A program made the position numbers and the translations under genes. DNA of 61,060 nucleotides from Thermoanaerobaculia bacterium (GTDB taxonomy: Bacteria; Acidobacteriota; Thermoanaerobaculia; Gp7-AA8), in the NCBI GenBank assembly GCA_017883205.1, contig JADGNZ010000036.1:1-61060 (forward strand), in the 5' to 3' direction. Shown here piece by piece: positions 50,409 to 59,738 of this stretch. How positions within the stretch are numbered: the stretch's first letter is position 1; the number at the start of each line of letters is the position of its first letter. Below the pieces are notes generated by a model. That model did not search any database, was not told where the DNA came from, and saw nothing but the letters and a program-made list of their open reading frames with translations.

Positions 50409-52847
50409 ATGCGCATTCGTTTCATCTGCATTCATGGCCACTTCTACCAACCGCCGCGCGAGAACCCATGGCTCGAGGCGGTGGAGACACAGGACACGGC
50501 GACGCCGTACCACGACTGGAACGAGCGCATCACCGCCGAGTGCTACGGGCCGAACGCCTCGTCGCGCATCCTCGACGCCAAAGACCGCATCGTGAAGATC
50601 GTGAACAACTACTCGGCGATCAGCTTCAACTTCGGGCCGACGCTGCTCTCCTGGCTCGAGCAAAGCGATCCGGAGACCTACGCTGCGATCATCGACGCAG
50701 ACCGCATCAGCCGGGAGCGCTTCGACGGCCACGGCTCCGCAATCGCGCAGGCATACAACCACATGATCATGCCGCTGGCGAACCGGCGCGATCAGCAGAC
50801 GCAGACGTGGTGGGGGATCCGTGATTTCGAATACCGCTTCGGCCGCAAACCGGAAGCGATGTGGCTGCCGGAAACGGCCGTCGATGTCGCTTCGCTCGAA
50901 GCGCTGGCCGCGATGGGGATCGCGTTCACGATTCTCGAGCCGCATCAGGCGTTGCGCTGGCGGAAGATCGGCGACGAGCGTTGGACCGAGGACTCCGGAG
51001 CGATCGACCCGACGATGCCATATCGCTGCAATCTTCCGTCGGGGAAATCGATCGACCTCTTTTTCTACGATGGCGCGATCTCGCGCGCCGTGGCGTTCGA
51101 GCGCCTGCTCGCACGCGGTGAAGACTTCGCGCATCGCCTCCTCGGCGCATTCGGCGAAGGACGCAATCATCCGCAGCTCGTCAACATCGCCACCGATGGC
51201 GAGACGTACGGCCATCATCATCGCAACGGCGACATGGCGCTGGCGTACGCGCTCGACTACATCGACGAGCAGAAGCTGTCGCGGATCGCGAACTACGGCC
51301 AGTTTCTTGCCGCCACGCCTCCGACGCATGAAGTGCAGATCGCCGAACGGACCGCCTGGAGCTGTGACCACAGCCTCGGGCGATGGGAGCGCGATTGCGG
51401 TTGCAGCACCGGCGGCGATGCGGGATGGAACCAGCAGTGGCGCGCGCCGTTGCGAGCCGCGCTCGACTGGCTGCGCGATGAGTGCATCACGATTTTCGAG
51501 ATGCGCGGCGCCGCGCTGCTTCGCGATCCGTGGGGCGCGCGCGATGACTACATCGAGGTCGTCCTCGATCGATCGGAAGACAACATCGAGCGTTTCCTGG
51601 CGCGGCAGATGATGGACGAGGATCGGAGCGCCGCGGCGAAGGTCGCCGTCCTCGAGCTGCTGGAGATGCAGCGCAACGCAATGCTCATGTACACGAGCTG
51701 CGGCTGGTTCTTCAACGACCTTTCCGGCATCGAGACTGTGCAGGTGCTGCACTACGCGGCGCGCGTCATTCAATTGGCGGAGAAAGTGTCCGACAGCAGC
51801 CTGGAGTCAGAGTTTCTCGCGCGCATCGCCACCGCCCGAAGCAACCTGCCGCACCGCGGCGATGCGCGGCAGATCTACGAGCGCGAGGTGAAACCGACGC
51901 GGGTCGACCTGCGCCGCGTGGCCGCGCATTACGCGGTGGCGTCGCTTTTCGACAACTTCGCGCACGATGATCTTGTCTACTGCTATCGCGTGCGCCAGAC
52001 CGACTTCGAGTCGTTCCGCGCCGGCCGGTCCAGGATGGCCATCGGCTCGGTGACCGTGACTTCGCTGATCACGCACGAGGAGGCTTCCTTCGACTTCGCG
52101 GTCATTCACCTCGGCGAGACGGAGCTGACGGGCGGCGTGCGAACGTCGACGGCCGCGATTGACTACGAGGCGATGAAAAGCGCGCTCAGCGAAGACATGC
52201 GGCTGAACGGCGTCTCTGCCGTCATCCGCGTGCTCGATGAGCATTTTGAGAAGGAGTCGCTCTTATCGATCCGCTCGCTCTTTCGCGACGAGCAGCGGCG
52301 CATTCTCAACGTGCTCTGCGACGCAACGCTCAGCGAGGCGGAGGGAGCGTTCCGGCAATTGCACGAACGGTACGACCCGCTTACTCGTTTTCACGCGGCA
52401 CTCGGCGTCCCATTGCCGAAGGTGTTGCGCACCGCGGCAGAGTTCGATGTCAACATGCAACTGCGGCGCATGGCAACGGCCAGTGAGTTGCCGCTTGGGG
52501 AGATGGAGTCACGTCTGCGCGAAGCACGCGACGAGCGGGTCGTGCTCGATGAAACGACTCTGATGTCACTCACGCGCGCCGTCGAGCGCGCAGCGTCGGG
52601 CGTGTGGCGCGATCCCGACGATCTGGAGCGGCTCGAACGGTGGGAGACGCTCGTGGCAGTCGTTCGCGAGTCAGGCGTCGACGTCAATCTTCGACGAGCG
52701 CAAAACGACTACTACCGGCTGATGAAAACGGTGCGGCCCGCAAAGGCGGCGAACGCCGGGAACGGATCTTCCAGTGCCACCCGCTGGCTGCAACATTTCG
52801 ATGCGCTGGGGGAGAAATTGTCGATCAGCCCTGAAGCGCGGTCATGA
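50409..52847 (+). CDS. GH57-family glycosidase with DUF3536 domain
   Basis: 812 residues. GH57 motif 1 is visible in CIHGHFYQPPRENPWLEA; nucleophile candidate Glu in RKPEAMWLPETAVD; motif 4 in LVNIATDGETYGHHHRNGD with the probable acid/base Asp. Residues ~400-650 form the DUF3536 region (ALLRDPWGARDDYIEVVLDR, MLMYTSCGWFFNDLSGIETV). GH57 enzymes are amylases, branching enzymes and glucanotransferases; this subgroup's reaction is not settled. It starts 16 bases after treS-mak, so it is in the operon and likely modifies the same glucan. Confidence 0.9.
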   Translation: MRIRFICIHGHFYQPPRENPWLEAVETQDTATPYHDWNERITAECYGPNASSRILDAKDRIVKIVNNYSAISFNFGPTLLSWLEQSDPETYAAIIDADRISRERFDGHGSAIAQAYNHMIMPLANRRDQQTQTWWGIRDFEYRFGRKPEAMWLPETAVDVASLEALAAMGIAFTILEPHQALRWRKIGDERWTEDSGAIDPTMPYRCNLPSGKSIDLFFYDGAISRAVAFERLLARGEDFAHRLLGAFGEGRNHPQLVNIATDGETYGHHHRNGDMALAYALDYIDEQKLSRIANYGQFLAATPPTHEVQIAERTAWSCDHSLGRWERDCGCSTGGDAGWNQQWRAPLRAALDWLRDECITIFEMRGAALLRDPWGARDDYIEVVLDRSEDNIERFLARQMMDEDRSAAAKVAVLELLEMQRNAMLMYTSCGWFFNDLSGIETVQVLHYAARVIQLAEKVSDSSLESEFLARIATARSNLPHRGDARQIYEREVKPTRVDLRRVAAHYAVASLFDNFAHDDLVYCYRVRQTDFESFRAGRSRMAIGSVTVTSLITHEEASFDFAVIHLGETELTGGVRTSTAAIDYEAMKSALSEDMRLNGVSAVIRVLDEHFEKESLLSIRSLFRDEQRRILNVLCDATLSEAEGAFRQLHERYDPLTRFHAALGVPLPKVLRTAAEFDVNMQLRRMATASELPLGEMESRLREARDERVVLDETTLMSLTRAVERAASGVWRDPDDLERLERWETLVAVVRESGVDVNLRRAQNDYYRLMKTVRPAKAANAGNGSSSATRWLQHFDALGEKLSISPEARS

Positions 52848-52865
52848 TTTCAATGAAAACCTATT

Positions 52866-52919
52866 ACCACAGAGACACAGAGAGCACAGAGAAAGCGGTT
52901 CAGTTCTGGGTCTCTGTCG
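52866..52919. repeat. Dispersed hairpin repeat, AT form (eroded right arm)
   Basis: ACCACAGAGACACAGAGAGC left arm is intact; the right arm is reduced to GGGTCTCTGTCG. It lies between the GH57 gene and malQ. Confidence 0.78.
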
Positions 52920-52938
52920 TCGATTATCTCCCCGCGAA

Positions 52939-54447
52939 ATGACCCATACTTCCTCAGCTTCAACCAAAGACAAACATCGCGCCGCGGGCGTGCTCCTGCA
53001 TCCGACGTCGTTGCCGGGACCTTACGGCATCGGCGACATGGGCGACGAGCTTCTGACGTTTCTCGACTGGGCCAGTCGCGCAGGTCTGCGTATCTGGCAG
53101 GTTCTGCCATTGAACGCTCCGGGCTACGGCAACTCGCCGTATGGTTGCCTCTCGTCTTATGCGGGCAATTCATTGCTGATCTCGCCGCGACGGCTGGTTG
53201 AAGAGGGGTTGCTGCCGTCCAATGCGATTGAAGAGACTCCGAGCTCCGGTAAGGTCGATTTCGACAGAGTTGCCGCGTCGAAGGACGATCTTCTACGCCG
53301 CTCATTCGCGCACTTCAACGACCACGCATCGGGCGAGCAGCGTGGGGCTCTCGCATCGTTTGTAATCGAAAACACATGGCTGCCTGACTGGGCACTGTAC
53401 GCGTCATTGAAGCAGCGTCACGGCGGTGCTCCCTGGACGTCGTGGCCGGCCGCACTGGTCACGCGCCAGCCGGATGCAGTGGCCGTCGCACAGAACGAAC
53501 TGGCGGACGAGATCGGCTTTCATGAATACGTCCAATGGCTCTTCTTCACTCAGTGGGCTTCAGTACGCAAGGCGGCGCGTGAGCGCGGCATTCAGATCAT
53601 GGGCGACGTCCCGATCTATGTCGCAGCGGACAGCGCTGATGTCTGGGCGAACCGTGAGATCTTCCAATTGGACGAGCACGGCGAGCCGGATGTCGTCGCC
53701 GGCGTCCCTCCCGATTATTTCAGTGCGACGGGCCAGCGGTGGGGAAATCCGCTCTATCGCTGGGATCTTCTTCGCGAGACGAACTATGCGTGGTGGGTGG
53801 CGCGATTTCGCGCGGCGCTGCAGTTTGCCGACATCGTGCGCGTCGATCATTTCCGGGGTTTCGCCGCTTACTGGGAGATCCCCGCGAGCGAGCCGACTGC
53901 GATGCACGGCCGCTGGATGCCCGGCCCAGGGCGCGAATTGTTCGACGCGATTCGCGAAGCCGTCGGCGCCCTCCCCATAGTCGCCGAGGACCTCGGCCAC
54001 ATAACACCCGAGGTGCATGAACTTAGAAAGGCGATCGGAGTACCGGGGATGAAAATCCTGCAGTTCGCATTCGCGCAACCGAACAGTCCGCATCTGCCGC
54101 ATCACTATCAAGCCCAAACTGTCGTCTACACCGGCACGCACGACAACGACACCGCGCGCGGCTGGTTCGACCAGGCCTCCGACGAAGAGCGGAAGACTGC
54201 CGCTCTCTACCTGGGCGTGCACAGCGCCGAAGAGCTCCCCTGGACGCTAATCCGGACCGCCTACACCTCCGTCGCCGAGACTGCCATCGTCCCCGCCCAG
54301 GACATCCTCGGTCTCGGCAACGAAGCGCGCATGAACCTCCCCGGCGAAGAGAAAGACAACTGGTCGTGGCGGCTGGAAGAGGGCGCGCTCACGGACGAGC
54401 TTGCGGACGAACTGCGGAAATTGGCCGAGGTTTCGGGACGGATCTAA
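52939..54447 (+). CDS. malQ: 4-alpha-glucanotransferase (amylomaltase)
   Basis: 502 residues of GH77. The family blocks are HPTSLPGPYGIGDMGDEL, INMGDVPIYVAADSADVW-type MGDVPIYVAADSADVWANRE, the nucleophile in IVRVDHFRGFAAYWEIP, the acid/base Glu in PIVAEDLGHITPEV, and YTGTHDNDTARGWF. It disproportionates maltodextrins to longer chains plus glucose. ATG 52939 is chosen; the longer upstream frame reads the hairpin repeat. It supplies or recycles short glucans for TreY and GlgE. Confidence 0.95.
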   Translation: MTHTSSASTKDKHRAAGVLLHPTSLPGPYGIGDMGDELLTFLDWASRAGLRIWQVLPLNAPGYGNSPYGCLSSYAGNSLLISPRRLVEEGLLPSNAIEETPSSGKVDFDRVAASKDDLLRRSFAHFNDHASGEQRGALASFVIENTWLPDWALYASLKQRHGGAPWTSWPAALVTRQPDAVAVAQNELADEIGFHEYVQWLFFTQWASVRKAARERGIQIMGDVPIYVAADSADVWANREIFQLDEHGEPDVVAGVPPDYFSATGQRWGNPLYRWDLLRETNYAWWVARFRAALQFADIVRVDHFRGFAAYWEIPASEPTAMHGRWMPGPGRELFDAIREAVGALPIVAEDLGHITPEVHELRKAIGVPGMKILQFAFAQPNSPHLPHHYQAQTVVYTGTHDNDTARGWFDQASDEERKTAALYLGVHSAEELPWTLIRTAYTSVAETAIVPAQDILGLGNEARMNLPGEEKDNWSWRLEEGALTDELADELRKLAEVSGRI

Positions 54448-54466
54448 CGCCTGAATCGCGGTCGCC

Positions 54467-54522
54467 AGAGGAGTGCGGGCGTCTCGCCCGCGGGCAGTCG
54501 GGCGTCCCCGCCCGAGTGCTGG
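54467..54522. repeat. Dispersed repeat GGAGTGCGGGCGTCTCGCCC type
   Basis: Nested hairpins closely matching 24303-24355. The rest of the 233-base gap before the Uma2 gene (54523-54680) holds only GC-rich repeat-like sequence (GCGAGGCGGGACGCCCCGC); no gene seen. Confidence 0.75.
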
Positions 54523-54680
54523 CCGCGGGTCCGCATGAGCCTTTAGTTAGCGTGGTCCTCCGCATCCTGCATGCTCCGGCAATTTGTCGGTAATTGGTGT
54601 TCTGGGCTCTCCGGCCGGGACCAACCAGCGAGGCGGGACGCCCCGCTGGCCGCGCGCGAGACGCACGCACTCCTTTTGGC

Positions 54681-55235
54681 TCAAGCAAAAATGCGCGCGA
54701 GCCGGATTTCTAGATTCGGGAAGAGCGGCGAAGTCAGGATGTCGTTTCGCGTCAACTCCGCAGCGCGTTCGTACTGGCCTGCCTCATTGCTTCGGAAGAT
54801 GCGAACGCTGTTCCCCGACGGATCGACTATCCAATACTCGCCCACACCAGTGCGCTCGTAGAGCGCGCGCTTGGTGACCTCGTCGTACTTGCGGCTCGAT
54901 TCGGAGAGGATTTCGATGAGGAGATCGGGCGAGCCTTGGATGTTCTTCGCAGTGACGATCGCGCGCCGCTCGTTGCTGATGAACATGAGATCGGACTCGA
55001 CGACGTCGTAACGGGAGAACACGATATCGAGCGGTGCGAAGTACAGCTGCCCGAGCGGATGCTCTTCGAGGTAGGTGCCGATTGCCATGACCAGCCGGTA
55101 CGAGATAAGTTGATGCCGCGTAGCAGGCGATGCGTTCACGTAATGCTCCCCATCGATGATCTCGTGGCGGAGACCGTCCTCAGGGAGGAGGAGCAAGTCC
55201 TCATAGGTCATCTTCGTCGATGTCTCCGGCGCCAT
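54681..55235 (-). CDS. Uma2 family (DUF820) putative nuclease
   Basis: 184 residues with the Uma2 PD-(D/E)XK core: YEDLLLLPEDGLRHEIIDGE, the VVESDLMFISNERR strand (Asp), and SPDLLIEILSESSRKYDEVT with the catalytic Asp/Glu, then YERTGVGEYWIVDPSGNSVR. Uma2 genes are expanded in cyanobacteria and Acidobacteria; their function is unknown, probably a nuclease. It lies 9 bases downstream of treY on the same strand. Confidence 0.9.
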   Translation of the reverse strand: MAPETSTKMTYEDLLLLPEDGLRHEIIDGEHYVNASPATRHQLISYRLVMAIGTYLEEHPLGQLYFAPLDIVFSRYDVVESDLMFISNERRAIVTAKNIQGSPDLLIEILSESSRKYDEVTKRALYERTGVGEYWIVDPSGNSVRIFRSNEAGQYERAAELTRNDILTSPLFPNLEIRLARIFA

Positions 55236-55244
55236 CCGTAAAGT

Positions 55245-57980
55245 TTACGCCTTCTCCAGCACGGCGGCGGGGAACGAGGCGAACAGGTGGCTCAACGCGA
55301 TCTCGCCGCCTGCGTGCTCCTCGCCGGTGAAGACATTTCGCCACTTGCCAAGAGCGGTTAGGGTTGCATCCCCCCACACGCCTCCGATGGGAAGCTTGCC
55401 CGGATTTACGAGGCTCGCGATCAGGCGTGGTACGGCGACCAGCACTGCGTCGTTGTTGTGGCGGCGGATGAATGCAACGACGTTCGGACCGGCGTCGATT
55501 GGCTCGTAGCTGCCGTCGCGGAAAAGGGGGACGTGGCGGGCGCGCAGCTCCAACAGTTTCCAGGTGACAAACATCTTGATCCGGCCGTCCTCCCAGCGTG
55601 TTAGAAGCGGTTCGACTGCAAGGGATTGTTTATCGGCGAGAGCCTTCATCGCCTTCAAGATGCCGCTGCGTTTCTCATAGTCGACGGCGCGCCGATTGTC
55701 GGGATCGACGAGACTGAAATCCCACAGTTCGGTTCCCTGATAGAAATCGGGCGCACCCGGCGCAGTCGCTTTGAGCACGGCCTGCGAAAGGCTGTTGAGA
55801 AATCCGTAGAAGGCGATTCGTTTCTGGAAGCGGAGGAAGTCCGTGCGGAACTCTTGATCGCTGAGGATGGCTCCGGCGAACCCGAGGAGTGCTTCTTCGT
55901 ACTGCCGGTTCGGAGCGATCCAGCTTGTGTGATTCTTGGCCTCGCGAGATGCTTTTTCGAGATATTGCTGCAGACGGTCGGGCAGGGATGGCAGCTCACG
56001 CTCATCGAGCGGCCAGATCCCAATCAGCGTCTGATAGAGAAGCAGCTCTTCGTTGGCATGGGGGACTCCGTTTTTCTTGCGGGCTGCATTCATCTTCGAC
56101 CAGCGGCGGACCTGATGCTCCCATTGCGGTGCCATTTCTGAGATAACATTGATCCGCGCCCGAACGTCTTCGCCGCGCTTCGTGTCATGAGTCGCTGTGG
56201 TATTCATCGTGTGTGGCCAGTGGCGCTGGATTCGAACGTTCCGCGCGTGAAACTCGGCGAGACCATCGGCATCAACGCTGCGGCCGGGATCGGCGCCCAC
56301 TTCATTGAGAGAGATCAGACGGTTGTAGTTGTAGAAGGCGGTGTCCTCGACTCCCTTAGCCATCACGCGCCCGGTGAACTGCTGCCAGCGCATGACGAAC
56401 AACAGCCAATGCTCGCGCTCAGCGGCGACATAGGATGGAGGATCGACGAGGAGGACGCGCTCGAGGAATGTGAAGAGCCGTTCATCGATCGCTGTGCCCG
56501 ATCGCCGGCGTGCCTCGATGATGGCCTCACGAATCGACTGTTGATCGGCGGGGTCGGCCTCACCAGCAGCCTCACCAGGGCGGAGGTATGTGCGGTAAAC
56601 GCGCATACACGCCGTCACCTCAGTCAGTGCGGCGGTGAGGTCGACCGGTGCAAAGTCGCGGGCGTTGCGGTCTGCCAATGCCAGCGCGCCCAATTGTTTG
56701 CCGAGAGCGCGCATCTCGCCGGAGAAGAGCTCGTGGATCACCTGCCGCTTGCGCTGGTAGCAGACATCGGCGAAGCTCTCATTGAGACCGGTAACGGATC
56801 GATAGAACCGGCCGAGCTGCTGCAGTCCGTCGGCATCGACGCAGAGAGCATTCACTGACGCCAGAAAGTCATAGCCGGTGGTCCCACTGACGGGGAACTC
56901 GGTACGCAACTCCTCGCCGTCCTCCAGGATTTTCTCGAGCAGAATGTAAAAGCGGTCGTCAGCGTCCGCGAGGCGCGATTGCAGCTTGCGCATATGTCCG
57001 ATCGGGTCGTAGAGGCCGTCGATATGATCGATGCGCAGCCCGGTCACTTTTCCTTCCGCGATGAGCTCTAGCGTTCGCCGATTCCTCGCTTCGAAGACCT
57101 CGGGATTCTCGACGCGTACGCCGACGAGGTCCGTGACGTCGAAGAAACGCCGGTAATTGATTTTCTCGCTGGCGATGCGCCAGTAGGCGAGCCGGTACGA
57201 TTGCGCATCCAGCAGCGCGTCGAGCGCATTGAAGCTGTCGGCTTTTCCCTGCGTACCGTTGATCCGTTCAATCGCTGACTGCAGCGCATCCCGAAATACT
57301 TCGTCGTGCTCGTGGATGCGCCAGAGCGCGTCCTTCAGGAAACGGCTGTTGGGCACGGAATCATGGTTCTCGCTCAGCTCGCGCAACTCAATCGAGACGC
57401 TGTTCTCGGGGAGGAATTCGAGGCAGGCGCGCAGCACAACACCGTAGGAGTCCGGCGAGAGCGGGAGGCGTTTGTCGTAATACGTGAAAAAGAATCCGTC
57501 GGCGTCGAAGTGAAGCTGAATCTCCTGAGCCTCGAGCACCTCGCCGTACGGCTTGCCGAGGATGGGCAGGAGAACCTTCGCGGCGGTATGCCCGCGCGTC
57601 GTGACCGCGGTGAGGTCGATATCGAAGTAGTGCAGAAAGCGCGAGTGCTCGCCGTTTTCGAGGACGCTCATCCACCATGCGTTTTCGGCGCTGGCGGCCA
57701 TATGGTTCGGAACGATGTCGAGCAGCAGGCCGAGATTCCGGCGATCGAGCTCCTCATGCAGAGCATCAAACGATTCGTCGCTTCCCAGCTCCGGATTTAG
57801 AGAGTTGGCGTCGACGACGTCGTAGCCGTGACTGCTTCCTTTTCGGGCGCGCAGGATCGGCGACGCGTACACATCGCTGATGCCGAGCTCCGCGAGGTAG
57901 GGCGCGATCCTCTGCGCATCGGCGAAGGTGAAACCGGCGTTGAACTGGATGCGGTAGGTGGCCCGAGGTACGCGGTACAT
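55245..57980 (-). CDS. treY: Maltooligosyltrehalose synthase
   Basis: 911 residues of TreY (GH13_26), which turns the reducing end of maltodextrins into a trehalose unit. Seen: ATYRIQFNAGFTFADAQRIA, the start typical of the family, ISDVYASPILRARKGSSHGY, DIVPNHMAASAENAWWMSVL, the nucleophile in VTGLRIDHIDGLYDP, and the C-terminal GAPDFYQGTELWDFSLVDPD. Its partner TreZ is not in the window. It is transcribed against the glgE-treS-malQ unit and, with TreS, gives two routes linking trehalose and glucan. Confidence 0.95.
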   Translation of the reverse strand: MYRVPRATYRIQFNAGFTFADAQRIAPYLAELGISDVYASPILRARKGSSHGYDVVDANSLNPELGSDESFDALHEELDRRNLGLLLDIVPNHMAASAENAWWMSVLENGEHSRFLHYFDIDLTAVTTRGHTAAKVLLPILGKPYGEVLEAQEIQLHFDADGFFFTYYDKRLPLSPDSYGVVLRACLEFLPENSVSIELRELSENHDSVPNSRFLKDALWRIHEHDEVFRDALQSAIERINGTQGKADSFNALDALLDAQSYRLAYWRIASEKINYRRFFDVTDLVGVRVENPEVFEARNRRTLELIAEGKVTGLRIDHIDGLYDPIGHMRKLQSRLADADDRFYILLEKILEDGEELRTEFPVSGTTGYDFLASVNALCVDADGLQQLGRFYRSVTGLNESFADVCYQRKRQVIHELFSGEMRALGKQLGALALADRNARDFAPVDLTAALTEVTACMRVYRTYLRPGEAAGEADPADQQSIREAIIEARRRSGTAIDERLFTFLERVLLVDPPSYVAAEREHWLLFVMRWQQFTGRVMAKGVEDTAFYNYNRLISLNEVGADPGRSVDADGLAEFHARNVRIQRHWPHTMNTTATHDTKRGEDVRARINVISEMAPQWEHQVRRWSKMNAARKKNGVPHANEELLLYQTLIGIWPLDERELPSLPDRLQQYLEKASREAKNHTSWIAPNRQYEEALLGFAGAILSDQEFRTDFLRFQKRIAFYGFLNSLSQAVLKATAPGAPDFYQGTELWDFSLVDPDNRRAVDYEKRSGILKAMKALADKQSLAVEPLLTRWEDGRIKMFVTWKLLELRARHVPLFRDGSYEPIDAGPNVVAFIRRHNNDAVLVAVPRLIASLVNPGKLPIGGVWGDATLTALGKWRNVFTGEEHAGGEIALSHLFASFPAAVLEKA

Positions 57981-58059
57981 GTGCGGTTGAGTGCGCTGCG
58001 AAAGGGGTGCCGTGTTGAGGTTTTGCGGCCTGTGACAGCGATTGTGACGCCTGTGTCTC

Positions 58060-59592
58060 CTACACCCGCCGCATCACCACGATCGTCTTGTCGTCCGTCG
58101 CTTTTGCGCCGCGCTCGAACGCGATGACAGCGTCGAGAACGTGTGATGGGATGTCGTTCGTCGGCTCGTTGCGTTGTGTGAGGAAGAGGTCGCGCAGGTT
58201 GTCGTTGCCGAATTCGACATCGTCGGGGTCGGCGGCTTCGTTGAGTCCGTCGGTATAGAGAAAGAGTACTGAGCCGTGAGGCAACTCGATCGTTCCTTCC
58301 GTGTACGACGACTCGGGGAGGATTCCGATCGGCCTCCCGGTCGATGCGATCTCCGTCAGTCCTTCGGCCGTGGCGAGGTACGGCGGATTGTGGCCGGCAT
58401 TGACGTAGCGCAGCAGTCCGGTCGCGGGCGAGTAACGGGCGAAGAAGAACGTCGCATATTTGCGGCCGCGGGCGCTGCGGAAGATCAGCGCGTTGAGGCG
58501 CGCAACGAGGCGCGCAAGATCGTCCTCGATCGGTGCGGCCACGCGCAGCGCGGCCTGCACGCTCGACATGATCAGCGCCGCGGCCACGCCTTTGCCGGAG
58601 ACATCGCCGATGGCCAGGCCGAGGTCGCCGCCGGGGAGCTCGAGGAAATCGAAATAGTCGCCGCCCACTTCGTAGCAGGGAAGGCTGAGCGCGCCGAGCT
58701 CGATTCCTTTGACGTCGACTGGCGCCGACGGCAGCAGGCGGCTTTGGATCTCGCGCCCGAGGGCCAGCTCCTGCTCCATGCGCTGCTTCTCGAGCAGCTC
58801 CATGTGCAGCGTGGCGTTCTCCATGGCGATGGCCATGTGGTCGGAGATGTCGTTCAGGAACTCCAGATCGCGTGGTCCGAACGAGCCTTTGATCTTGTTC
58901 AGAAGCTGCAGCACCCCGACCACGCGCTCGCCGCGATTCTTGATCGGAACGCAGAGCATCGAGCGGGTCCGATAGCCCGTCTTCTGATCGAGCGAACGGT
59001 CGAATCGCGGATCCTGATAGGCGTCGTGGAGGATGACTGCCTCGCCGGTCTCCGCGACCTTTCCGGCCAGGCCCTTGCCGATAGGCAGTCGGATCTCGGT
59101 GGCCAGCTCGCCGGCGATCTTGGTCCAGATCTCCTTCTTCTGATCGTCGACGAAGTAGAGCGTGCCGCGCTCGACATGCAGCTCGTTGAGGGCCACCGTG
59201 AGGATCGACGCGAAGAGCGCGTTGGGCTCGATCGAGGAGTTGATCAGCTTCGAAGCTTCGACGAGCGTGCGCAGGCGCTCCATCTCGTCGCGGTCGGCGA
59301 GCGTGGTGACGATGCGCCCGACGAGGACGCGATCCCGATCGCTGAACAGCAGGCCGCTCTGAAACACGGTCTGCGAGCGCTCGCTACGGACGATCGTGCA
59401 ATCGACTTCGATCTGCTCGCCGTCCCACTCGAATTGCAGCGTGTGCGGGCCGGCCATGAGCGGCTCCTCGTGCTCGATGCGCGTGCCGAGGATGCCGATG
59501 TCGACGATACGGACGACGCTTTCGGCGACACGGGCGGGAATCGGAGCAGGGAGGAGTAATCGCTCGGCACGACGGCGGTCTTCATCGAGCAT
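58060..59592 (-). CDS. PilZ-GAF-SpoIIE phosphatase (PP2C)
   Basis: 510 residues in three domains. Residues ~1-90 resemble PilZ (RRRAERLLLPAPIPARV, then SVVRIVDIGILGTRIE), a c-di-GMP-binding fold. Residues ~115-265 are GAF (LFASILTVALNELHVERGTL, LPIGKGLAGKVAETGEAVIL). After a helical linker (MEQELALGREIQSRLLPSAP), residues ~300-510 are a SpoIIE-type PP2C phosphatase: GGDYFDFLELPGGDLGLAIG, DVSGKGVAAALIMS and TDGLNEAADPDD supply the metal-binding Asp residues. Such proteins dephosphorylate anti-anti-sigma factors. No partner gene is adjacent. A G-run and repeat lie just upstream. Confidence 0.88.
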   Translation of the reverse strand: MLDEDRRRAERLLLPAPIPARVAESVVRIVDIGILGTRIEHEEPLMAGPHTLQFEWDGEQIEVDCTIVRSERSQTVFQSGLLFSDRDRVLVGRIVTTLADRDEMERLRTLVEASKLINSSIEPNALFASILTVALNELHVERGTLYFVDDQKKEIWTKIAGELATEIRLPIGKGLAGKVAETGEAVILHDAYQDPRFDRSLDQKTGYRTRSMLCVPIKNRGERVVGVLQLLNKIKGSFGPRDLEFLNDISDHMAIAMENATLHMELLEKQRMEQELALGREIQSRLLPSAPVDVKGIELGALSLPCYEVGGDYFDFLELPGGDLGLAIGDVSGKGVAAALIMSSVQAALRVAAPIEDDLARLVARLNALIFRSARGRKYATFFFARYSPATGLLRYVNAGHNPPYLATAEGLTEIASTGRPIGILPESSYTEGTIELPHGSVLFLYTDGLNEAADPDDVEFGNDNLRDLFLTQRNEPTNDIPSHVLDAVIAFERGAKATDDKTIVVMRRV

Positions 59593-59608
59593 GGGGGGGG
59601 GATTGTAT

Positions 59609-59738
59609 GCGCTTCGCGCGTTGTCGGTTGTCGGTTATCTTCGCGTCGCGCGTCGTTGTCCAGGAGGCGCTTCGGTAGCCTCCGGGCTTACGAACGCGCG
59701 AAGCGCAACCAACCGACAACCGAGAACGCGCGAAGCGC
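59609..59738. repeat. Inverted repeat GCGCTTCGCGCG / CGCGCGAAGCGC with GTTGTCGGTT
   Basis: Left arm at 59609-59636 and complementary arms at 59707-59738, with another CGCGCGAAGCGC at 59694-59705. It fills the divergent gap and its last base abuts the MFS start codon, so it must contain or overlap that promoter region. Confidence 0.75.
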
